Shown here: positions 1 through 4,395 of the stretch, piece by piece
How the letters are laid out: every line of letters starts with the position of its first letter
Position numbering within the stretch: position 1 is the first letter of the stretch
NCBI GenBank assembly: GCA_002787255.1
Contig: PCWD01000048.1
Location: forward strand, 1-7,122
DNA length: 7,122 bases
Reading direction: 5' to 3'
DNA from: Parcubacteria group bacterium CG11_big_fil_rev_8_21_14_0_20_39_14
GTDB lineage: Bacteria; Patescibacteriota; Minisyncoccia; Minisyncoccales; GCA-002787255
The notes under the pieces: model-generated
What the model was told of the DNA's origin: nothing
Seen by the model: only the letters and a program-made list of their open reading frames with translations
Database searches by the model: none
Translations under genes and position numbers: made by a program

Positions 1-14
1 GAGGCGACCCACCA
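1..14 (+). tRNA. 3' end of a truncated tRNA (possibly tRNA-Lys)
   Basis: The window opens with GAG followed by GCGACCC and then ACCA. This reads as the last bases of a T stem, the 3' strand of a seven-base acceptor stem, a discriminator A and an encoded CCA. The predicted 5' acceptor strand GGGTCGC resembles bacterial tRNA-Lys, whose acceptor is GGGTCGT in E. coli, but the anticodon lies outside the window. A short T run (24-28) follows and could terminate it. It would converge on the minus-strand tRNA-Arg. Identity is a guess; that it is a tRNA end is moderately supported. Confidence 0.4.
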
Positions 15-33
15 ATCGTTGACTTTTTCTTGG

Positions 34-108
34 TGGTGCCCCCGGAAGGAATCGAACCCTCACCTCAAGCTCCGAAGGCTTGCACGCTATCCGTTACGCC
101 ACGGGGGC
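34..108 (-). tRNA. tRNA-Arg(UCG)
   Basis: On the minus strand the acceptor GCCCCCG (108-102) pairs perfectly with CGGGGGC (44-38), followed by discriminator A and an encoded CCA (36-34). The D arm is GCGT/GCGT with loop AACGGATA, which includes the A20 typical of arginine tRNAs. The anticodon stem CAAGC/GCTTG is perfect and encloses the loop CTTCGGA, giving anticodon UCG (bases 75-73). The T arm has a five-pair stem and loop TTCGATT. It reads CGA and, depending on U34 modification, other CGN codons. U34 makes it a conceivable substrate for the Elp3 pathway encoded later in this window. Confidence 0.95.
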
Positions 109-116
109 CTGGATTT

Positions 117-145
117 ATTTTAATCCGAAATTCTTCAAATTGCAA
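117..145 (-). promoter_or_regulatory. promoter of tRNA-Arg(UCG)
   Basis: On the minus strand TTGCAA (145-140) and TAAAAT (122-117) are separated by 17 bases. The -10 box ends eight bases before the mature 5' end of the tRNA, so transcription would begin almost at the tRNA itself. This is a reasonable sigma-70-type promoter (4/6 and 5/6 matches). The same TAAAATAAA string precedes tRNA-Arg(CCG). Confidence 0.45.
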
Positions 146-156
146 ACAAATGTATA

Positions 157-311
157 AACCCCGCGCTTATCTCCTGAAGGTTTACCTCTTTTCCATGGGG
201 AGTGCCAGCTGAATCGCCTTCCCCCGCCCAAATTTTGCTTCGCAAAATTTGGGCGGGTCGGCTTTGGTTGTCCTAATTTTCTTGAGTAAGCGCATAGATA
301 AATGCGGGGTT
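157..311. ncRNA. candidate structured RNA in a gene-free region
   Basis: Bases 157-164 (AACCCCGC) pair perfectly with 304-311 (GCGGGGTT). After a 2x2 internal loop, 167-171 (TTATC) pair with 297-301 (GATAA). Inside lie a long hairpin at 223-257 and, on the minus strand, a small GAGG-TAAA-CCTT hairpin. An alternative helix, 163-169 (GCGCTTA) with 287-293 (TAAGCGC), excludes part of the closing stem. A closing stem, a large central open region and an apical stem over about 155 bases resemble the architecture of 6S RNA. I see no diagnostic primary sequence for 6S, SRP, RNase P or tmRNA. The strand is undecided. The apical stem is a repeat-like palindrome, so the whole block could instead be nested intergenic palindromes. 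Confidence 0.3.
223..257. repeat. perfect 16-bp inverted repeat (hairpin)
   Basis: Bases 223-238 (CCCGCCCAAATTTTGC) are the exact reverse complement of 242-257, with a three-base TTC loop. The stem has no mismatch and no adjoining T run on either strand, so it is not a classical terminator. It looks like a mobile or repeated intergenic palindrome. It would form the apical stem of the candidate RNA at 157-311. Confidence 0.8.
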
Positions 312-313
312 CT

Positions 314-367
314 AATTTTCGCAACCATTCAGGCTTCGCCTTCGACTCGTCTTCATGGGCGAAAATT
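314..367. repeat. inverted repeat with GC-rich core
   Basis: Bases 314-322 (AATTTTCGC) pair with 359-367 (GCGAAAATT). After a two-base bulge, 325-328 (CCAT) pair with 355-358 (ATGG). The core contains AGGCTTCGCCTTCGACTCG, whose wording (GGCTTCG, TTCGACTCG) resembles the element inserted in the methyltransferase gene at 4882-4946. The remainder of the gene-free stretch, 368-433, is A+T rich and shows nothing I can name. Confidence 0.55.
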
Positions 368-433
368 AAAATTGCAAAAATCTGAATTTTAAGATAAGCT
401 AAAAATAATAATGCCTAATAATACAACTTCGGA

Positions 434-526
434 TTCTTTTGGCGATTTGTCCTGTCTCGCAATAAAAGAGTTTATCCGATTAAATCATTTTACCCGGAGT
501 TAGAATTTTATAAAGCGCCAAAAGAA
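434..526. repeat. 11-bp inverted repeat upstream of the CCA enzyme gene
   Basis: Bases 434-444 (TTCTTTTGGCG) are the exact reverse complement of 516-526 (CGCCAAAAGAA), 71 bases apart. The 93-base unit ends 39 bases before the annotated TTG start. Within it, TCCG and CGGA could form a small inner stem. No target-site duplication flanks the arms. It could be a 5' leader structure of the cca-guaB transcript, or a small terminal-inverted-repeat element. No protein signature is present. Confidence 0.45.
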
Positions 527-565
527 AAATCACTGGGCAAAAGTTAAATCAAAATAGCAATCAAC

Positions 566-2176
566 TTGGAATTAAAGATGACTGGAATAATTCTGGCGCT
601 TTATTCCGAAGTTGATATGCTGGGTATGGAGAATTTAGAATTTAAGAAACCCGAGGAAACGAAAGACAATCCTCCGGAAATTTATATGGAAGCTCCAAAA
701 GAAGTAGAGCAAATAATTAAAAAAATGGAAGAAGAAAGTTTTGAAGCTTACGTAGTTGGCGGCTGTGTGAGAGATTTTTTGTGTGGGAAAAAACCAAATG
801 ACTGGGATGTAACTACCGATGCCAAACCGGGGAAAATCAGAAAAATTTTCCCAAAATCCTTTTATGAAAATAAGTTCGGAACAGTCACTGCTCAAACACA
901 AAGTCAGGACCCGACTTTAAAAGAAATTGAAATTACCACTTTCCGAATCGAGGAAAAATATACCGATATGCGTCATCCTGATGAAATTAAATTTACCAAA
1001 ATACTGGAAGAAGATTTAAAAAGACGGGATTTTACAGTTAACGCAATGGCTCTAAAAAAAGAAAGCGGCAGATGGAAAGTTATTGACTATTTTGGAGGAC
1101 AGCAAGACCTGAAAGATAAAATTATTAGAGCGGTTGGCAATCCCGAAGAAAGATTCAAAGAAGATGCCTTAAGATTAATGAGGGCAATTAGATTTGCTAC
1201 TACCCTGAACCAGAGCAAGCTCGGTTCAGAGCAAGCTTTGGGCTGGCAAATTGAACCCAAAACTTTCACTGCTATAAAAGAAAACTCGGGTCTTTTGAAT
1301 TTTATCTCCAAAGAAAGAGTCCGTGATGAGCTTTCTAAAATAATAATGTCAAAAAATGCGGCTGAAGGAATTGAGCTTTTAAGAAAAACCGAGCTTTTAA
1401 AATATATTATCCCGGAAATTCTGGAGGGTTACGGCATTGGCCAAAATAAGCACCATATTTACGAAGTTTATGAACATTCTTTACGTTCTTTAAATTACGC
1501 GGCTAAAGAAGGTTTTAGCCAGACGGTTAGAATTGCCGCTCTTTTTCACGATATTGGAAAACCCCGAACCAAAAGGGGGGAAGGTCCAGATTCCACTTTT
1601 TACGGCCATGAAGTGGCGGGAGCGAAAATGACTTTAAAAATTTTGGAAAGATTAAGATTTTCCAAAAAAGAGATTGAAAAAATCGCCAAACTTGTCAGGT
1701 ATCATCTTTTCTATTACAACACCGACGAGGTTGGCGAAAGCTCTGTCAGAAGATTGATTCGTCAGGTTGGGCCGGAAAATATGGGGGAACTTTTGCAGGT
1801 CAGAATGGCGGACCGAATCGGCTCGGGAGTGCCTAAAGCCGAACCCTACAAGCTTCGCCATCTAAAATATATTATTGAAAAAGTTTCCCGGGACCCCATC
1901 TCTGTTAAAATGCTCAAAGTTTCGGGCAACGATATAATGGAAGTTCTGGGAATTAAGCCCGGTCCAAAAATAGGAATGGTTCTTGATATAATGCTCGGGG
2001 AGGTTTTGGAAAATCCCGAAAAAAATGAAGCGGAATATCTTAGGAAAAAAATCAAAGACCTGGGAAAATTCTCCGAGGAAGATTTGAAAACAATGTCGGA
2101 AAAAGCCCGCAGCGCCAGAGAAAAATTGGAAACAAAAAAAGACGAGATGACAAAAAAGAAATACTGGCTAACCTAA
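566..2176 (+). CDS. cca: CCA-adding tRNA nucleotidyltransferase / poly(A) polymerase family with HD domain
   Basis: This enzyme is expected to add or repair the 3' CCA end of tRNAs in the cytoplasm. The class II nucleotidyltransferase head domain has GGCVRD (65-70), the metal-binding DWD (79-81), RRDFTVNAMA (154-163 approx.) and the nucleotide-recognition motif EDALRLMRAIRFA (199-211). An HD phosphohydrolase-type domain follows, with EH at 303-304, FHDIGKP (327-333), H348, H380 and the D of MADRIG (415-419). The C-terminus is charged and probably helical. At 536 residues it is on the long side. The family match starts near residue 41, so the true start may be ATG 617, 626 or 686 rather than TTG 566; none has a strong Shine-Dalgarno. 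Residues 213-223 are an odd extra loop encoded by a palindromic repeat. The nearby tRNA genes already encode CCA, so repair rather than essential synthesis is likely. guaB follows after 24 bases. Poly(A) polymerase activity cannot be excluded from motifs alone. Confidence 0.9.
   Translation: MELKMTGIILALYSEVDMLGMENLEFKKPEETKDNPPEIYMEAPKEVEQIIKKMEEESFEAYVVGGCVRDFLCGKKPNDWDVTTDAKPGKIRKIFPKSFYENKFGTVTAQTQSQDPTLKEIEITTFRIEEKYTDMRHPDEIKFTKILEEDLKRRDFTVNAMALKKESGRWKVIDYFGGQQDLKDKIIRAVGNPEERFKEDALRLMRAIRFATTLNQSKLGSEQALGWQIEPKTFTAIKENSGLLNFISKERVRDELSKIIMSKNAAEGIELLRKTELLKYIIPEILEGYGIGQNKHHIYEVYEHSLRSLNYAAKEGFSQTVRIAALFHDIGKPRTKRGEGPDSTFYGHEVAGAKMTLKILERLRFSKKEIEKIAKLVRYHLFYYNTDEVGESSVRRLIRQVGPENMGELLQVRMADRIGSGVPKAEPYKLRHLKYIIEKVSRDPISVKMLKVSGNDIMEVLGIKPGPKIGMVLDIMLGEVLENPEKNEAEYLRKKIKDLGKFSEEDLKTMSEKARSAREKLETKKDEMTKKKYWLT
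1205..1242. repeat. palindromic element inserted in frame in cca
   Basis: Bases 1205-1211 (CTGAACC) pair with 1223-1229 (GGTTCAG), and the inner GAGC-AA-GCTC completes a near-perfect palindrome with one unpaired A. An 11-base direct repeat, CAGAGCAAGCT, occurs at 1211-1221 and 1227-1237. The encoded residues NQSKLGSEQAL interrupt a segment that in related enzymes runs directly from RFAT-L to GWxIEPKT. Deleting 33 bases would restore the usual spacing in frame. Confidence 0.6.
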
Positions 2177-2200
2177 AAAAATAAAAAATCAAAAATTTTT

Positions 2201-3685
2201 ATGTTGCATCCAGATTTAAAAAATAAGGAATTCCCGTATAAAGACATTACCCTGGTTCCTAACCGCCTGCCTAATTTTGAAAGGGATGAGGTTGATTTAA
2301 CGACTGATTTTACCAAAAAAACAAAACTAAAAACGCCCCTGGTTAGTTCGCCAATGGATACGGTAACTGAGTCCGAAATGGCAATCCTTATGGCTTTATT
2401 CGGAGGAATCGGAGTAATTCATTATAATTTTCCCAGTATTGAGGAACAAATATCTGAAGCGGAAAAAGTAAAAAGATTTGAAGCCGGCTTTGTTAAAAAA
2501 CCAATTTGTTTGAGTCCCTATAATAAAGTTGAAGATATCTATAAAATCAATGAAAGGTATGGTTTTTTCAGCGCGCCAATCACCGAAGATGGAACCCTGA
2601 AATCTAAATTACTGGGCATTGTTACCCACCGGGATGTCAGATATCAAAAAAATATGAAGCTTCCTTTAAAAAAGGTGATGACTCCGAAAGAAAAATTAAT
2701 TGTAGCTTACCGAAAAAATACTTTGGACAAAAATGATATTGAGGCGGCAAATAAAATTATCCAAAAAAATAATCTTGACACCCTGCCGATTGTTGATGAG
2801 AATTTTAAATTGGTGGCTCTGGTTACTGACAGCGATTTAAGAAAAAACGAAGCTTATCCCTTAGCCACCAAAGATAAAAACAAACAATTAAAAGTCTTTA
2901 TTGCCGTTGAATCGCGCTTGGATTTAGCAAAAGAGCGAATAAAAAAGGGGTGTGAGGTCGGCATTGACGGAATTGTAATTGATGCCGGAATTGTTTACAG
3001 GGAGCAAATTGAAATTGCCAAATACACAAAAAAGAAGTTTCCCGACATTGAAGTGGTCCTGGGTAATATTGACTCCGGACAAATGCTGAAAGAAATATTA
3101 AAAGAAACCCGGGACTCTGTTGATGGTTTAAAAATCGGGGTTGGTCCCGGGGCAGCCTGCATTACCCAGCAGGAATTGGGCACCGGACGAGCCCAGGCCT
3201 CGGCTGTTTATGACTGCGCCCAAACTGCCAAAAAATTAACCGGAAAATACGGGAAAATTCCTTTATGCGCTGACGGCGGGATAAAGATTCTGAACAATCC
3301 TGATTCGGATATCAACAAACCCGGGGATATTACCAAGGCTCTATCTTTGGGCTCCCAAACCGTAATGCTCGGCTCTCTTTTAGCTGGTCTGGATGAAGCG
3401 CCGGGTGAAAAAGAATACGATTACAAGGAGGAAAAAATGGTCAAAAAATACAGGGGAATGGGCTCCCCCGAAGCAATGAGAACAAGGTCATCGGTGAGAT
3501 ATGGAATTGACAAAACAAAAATCAAAATTGCCGAGGGAAAAGAAATAAAAATTCCCTACCGGGGTTCGGGTTATGATTTTGTCCCCCGGCTTATTGCCGG
3601 AATAAAGCAAAGTTTTCAAAAACAAGGATTTAGAAACATTGGAGAACTTCAGAAATACGCGGACATCAGACCTCTGCCGGAGTAA
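2201..3685 (+). CDS. guaB: inosine-5'-monophosphate dehydrogenase with CBS domain pair
   Basis: IMP dehydrogenase oxidises IMP to XMP with NAD+, the committed step of GMP synthesis. The (beta/alpha)8 barrel starts with the segment TPLVSSPMDTVTE (45-57). Two CBS domains occupy about 100-215 and would sense adenine/guanine nucleotides. The catalytic loop is GPGAACITQ (315-323) with Cys320 and Thr322. The phosphate site is ADGGI (357-361), then MLGSLLAG (389-396) and YRGMGS (417-422). The catalytic Arg-Tyr pair of the IMPDH flap is R433-Y434, followed by EGKEIKIPYRG (445-455); this favours IMPDH over GMP reductase. Length (494) is normal. The catalytic loop differs from the usual GPGSICTTR, and residues 363-374 form a short extra loop before GDITKAL. 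There is no Shine-Dalgarno before the ATG, only AT-rich sequence. It lies 24 bases after cca and is probably co-transcribed with it. Confidence 0.92.
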   Translation: MLHPDLKNKEFPYKDITLVPNRLPNFERDEVDLTTDFTKKTKLKTPLVSSPMDTVTESEMAILMALFGGIGVIHYNFPSIEEQISEAEKVKRFEAGFVKKPICLSPYNKVEDIYKINERYGFFSAPITEDGTLKSKLLGIVTHRDVRYQKNMKLPLKKVMTPKEKLIVAYRKNTLDKNDIEAANKIIQKNNLDTLPIVDENFKLVALVTDSDLRKNEAYPLATKDKNKQLKVFIAVESRLDLAKERIKKGCEVGIDGIVIDAGIVYREQIEIAKYTKKKFPDIEVVLGNIDSGQMLKEILKETRDSVDGLKIGVGPGAACITQQELGTGRAQASAVYDCAQTAKKLTGKYGKIPLCADGGIKILNNPDSDINKPGDITKALSLGSQTVMLGSLLAGLDEAPGEKEYDYKEEKMVKKYRGMGSPEAMRTRSSVRYGIDKTKIKIAEGKEIKIPYRGSGYDFVPRLIAGIKQSFQKQGFRNIGELQKYADIRPLPE

Positions 3686-3690
3686 CAAAT

Positions 3691-3741
3691 GGGACGGGTA
3701 TGACGGTAGCGCACACGGCTCGTCCCCCGCCAAAATTTTTT
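3691..3741 (+). terminator. possible terminator after guaB
   Basis: GGGACG (3691-3696) can pair with CGTCCC (3721-3726), and a run of six T (3736-3741) follows ten bases later, just before tRNA-Pro. The loop is long (24 bases) and the T run is not adjacent to the stem, so this is a weak candidate. If it does not terminate, tRNA-Pro would be read from the cca-guaB transcript, which would explain why no clear promoter precedes it. Confidence 0.3.
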
Positions 3742-3742
3742 A

Positions 3743-3816
3743 CGGGGAGTAGTATAGAGGTAGTACGCGGCCTTCGGGAGGCTGTAGCCCGAGTTCAATT
3801 CTCGGCTCCCCGACCA
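3743..3816 (+). tRNA. tRNA-Pro(CGG)
   Basis: The acceptor CGGGGAG (3743-3749) pairs perfectly with CTCCCCG (3806-3812), followed by discriminator A and an encoded CCA. The D arm GTAT/GTAC encloses AGAGGTA with the conserved GG. The anticodon stem CGGCC/GGCTG encloses TTCGGGA, giving anticodon CGG (3775-3777), which reads CCG proline codons. The T arm is CCGAG-TTCAATT-CTCGG. The C1 acceptor start is typical of bacterial tRNA-Pro. It lies 57 bases after guaB with no obvious promoter of its own. Confidence 0.95.
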
Positions 3817-3826
3817 ATCTAAACAT

Positions 3827-3851
3827 TGCGGATTTTATCCGCAGTTTGTTT
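3827..3851 (+). terminator. terminator-like hairpin after tRNA-Pro
   Basis: TGCGGAT (3827-3833) and ATCCGCA (3837-3843) form a perfect seven-pair stem with a TTT loop, ten bases after the tRNA CCA end. The following GTTTGTTT is a weak U-rich tail. Position and shape fit a rho-independent terminator for tRNA-Pro. Confidence 0.55.
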
Positions 3852-3855
3852 GCTC

Positions 3856-3885
3856 GCCCCCTCACCAATGTATTGGTGTGGGGGC
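3856..3885. repeat. 30-bp palindrome between two tRNA genes
   Basis: GCCCCC, T, CACCAAT, GT, ATTGGTG, T, GGGGGC: 13 of 14 arm positions pair, with one T-T mismatch and a two-base centre. A further looser pairing, CTCCG with CGGAG, lies just to the right (about 3889-3907). There is no T run. It is flanked by CTCG/CTCGC. It may be a repeated intergenic palindrome or a barrier between the converging tRNA transcripts. Confidence 0.7.
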
Positions 3886-3943
3886 TCGCTCCGCCGAGCT
3901 ATCGGAGGCTGAATCCGTCGGCAAAAATCTGAAAGTTTAGTTC

Positions 3944-4018
3944 TGGTGCCCTTGAGAGGAATCGAACCCCTATCCCAGGCTCCGGAAGCTTGTATTCTGT
4001 CCGTTGAACTACAAGGGC
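3944..4018 (-). tRNA. tRNA-Arg(CCG)
   Basis: On the minus strand the acceptor GCCCTTG (4018-4012) pairs with CAAGGGC (3954-3948), followed by A and an encoded CCA (3946-3944). The D arm is GTTC/GAAT with loop AACGGACA, including the arginine-type A20. The anticodon loop TTCCGGA gives anticodon CCG (3985-3983), reading CGG codons. The T loop is TTCGATT. The anticodon stem CAAGC/GCCTG contains one A-C mismatch at positions 29:41; all other stems are sound. Confidence 0.93.
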
Positions 4019-4025
4019 TCTGTTT

Positions 4026-4054
4026 ATTTTAACATTTTAAAACCGCAAAATAAA
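4026..4054 (-). promoter_or_regulatory. putative promoter of tRNA-Arg(CCG)
   Basis: A minus-strand TAAAAT (4031-4026) lies seven bases before the mature tRNA 5' end, in the same TAAAATAAA context as at tRNA-Arg(UCG). The -35 candidate TTTATT (4054-4049) at 17 bases is poor, so only the -10 box is persuasive. Confidence 0.3.
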
Positions 4055-4061
4055 ACATCGT

Positions 4062-4089
4062 CCAAAATCCAAAATCCAATATCCAGCAT
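4062..4089. repeat. four tandem degenerate heptamers (CCAAAAT family)
   Basis: Exactly four seven-base units occur in tandem: CCAAAAT, CCAAAAT, CCAATAT, CCAGCAT. The unit is a rotation of the AAATCCN heptamer that is inserted inside elp3 at 5779-5831. This array lies between tRNA-Arg(CCG) and the 3' hairpin of the candidate non-coding RNA. Confidence 0.7.
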
Positions 4090-4259
4090 CTAAACTAACA
4101 ACCCCTCCTATAAAAGGGGGGCCGTTAGTTCTAGGGTAATTTCTTACCGTGGGAGTCGGCTTCCTCCTGTCTTTGAGCAATACTTAAGTAGGTCGGACAC
4201 TGACCTCTTCTGCAGTTTCGCCCTGAACACTTGGATTCCGTTTGTCCTTACACTCCCTT
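4090..4259 (-). ncRNA. independently transcribed structured RNA, class not identified
   Basis: A promoter with consensus -35 (4293-4266) points into a stretch of about 170 bases with no open reading frame that ends in a stable hairpin (4130-4093). Visible helices on the minus strand: near the 5' end GGGAGT pairs with ACTCCC in the 3' half, closing a large domain. Inside it AGGTC and GACCT form a hairpin with loop AGTGTCC. After the closing helix, GGTAA-GAAA-TTACC is a hairpin with a GNRA tetraloop. AGGAC near the 5' end could pair with GTCC in the loop region, a possible pseudoknot. The architecture argues for a conserved RNA rather than a leader, since the gene downstream is a tRNA with its own signals. 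Widely distributed orphan RNAs such as raiA, or 6S RNA, are candidates; I cannot assign one by eye. Confidence 0.5.
4093..4130 (-). terminator. terminal hairpin of the candidate ncRNA
   Basis: AACTAAC (4093-4099) pairs with GTTAGTT (4124-4130). After a 2x2 mismatch, CCCCTC (4102-4107) pairs with GGGGGG (4116-4121, one G-T) around an eight-base loop. Read on the minus strand it is followed by TTTAG only, so the U tract is short. It may be an inefficient terminator or simply the 3' domain of the RNA. Confidence 0.45.
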
Positions 4260-4265
4260 AAATCT

Positions 4266-4293
4266 ATTCTATTCATCCAAAGACTATTGTCAA
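4266..4293 (-). promoter_or_regulatory. strong sigma-70-type promoter for the candidate ncRNA
   Basis: On the minus strand TTGACA (4293-4288), a perfect -35 box, is followed after 16 bases by TAGAAT (4271-4266), five of six to consensus. The predicted start is at about 4259. It is the best promoter match I see in the window. Confidence 0.6.
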
Positions 4294-4330
4294 CCCCGTA
4301 GATATTTTTGTTGCCATTTATCCAATAGTC
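4282..4330. repeat. 8-bp inverted repeat overlapping the ncRNA promoter
   Basis: GACTATTG (4282-4289) is the reverse complement of CAATAGTC (4323-4330); the left arm overlaps the -35 box and spacer. It could be an operator or chance pairing in AT-rich DNA. Confidence 0.35.
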
Positions 4331-4395
4331 TGCCTGATAGGGTTAATTTTTCAAAATATTATGAGATGTTTACTATCTAAATTATCTAACGGGGT
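4293..4395. repeat. 12-bp inverted repeat bracketing the methyltransferase 3' flank
   Basis: ACCCCGTAGATA (4293-4304) is repeated inverted as TATCT-A-ACGGGGT (4383-4395), with one extra base. The right arm touches the methyltransferase stop codon and the left arm touches the -35 box of the candidate ncRNA. The roughly 100 bases between contain no gene. It may be a remnant of a small mobile element. Confidence 0.4.

Noticed and set aside
9..36. CCACCAA/TTGGTGG inverted repeat as a tRNA terminator
   Set aside because: It is explained by two convergent tRNA ends, each finishing in CCACCA- or CACCA-like sequence; no suitable T run adjoins the stem.
30..212. A plus-strand reading frame over the tRNA-Arg region
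   Set aside because: Its first half is the antisense of tRNA-Arg(UCG); the IEPSPQAPKACTLSVTPR-type peptide is a well-known false translation of tRNA genes. The remainder has no protein character.
157..311. SRP RNA, RNase P RNA or tmRNA identity
   Set aside because: None of the diagnostic conserved segments (the SRP GGAAGCAGCC-type tetraloop region, the RNase P GAGGAAAGTCC core, tmRNA ends) is visible on either strand.
115..324. A minus-strand reading frame of 69 codons in the gene-free block
   Set aside because: It begins with TTG, has no ribosome-binding site, runs through the long perfect palindrome and has no recognisable composition or motif.
1652..2055. Minus-strand reading frames inside cca
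   Set aside because: They are shadows of the long plus-strand gene, whose motifs and codon use are convincing.
3856..4089. CRISPR array in the repeat-rich tRNA island
   Set aside because: The palindrome is single copy here, and the heptamers are contiguous without spacers; no cas genes are present.
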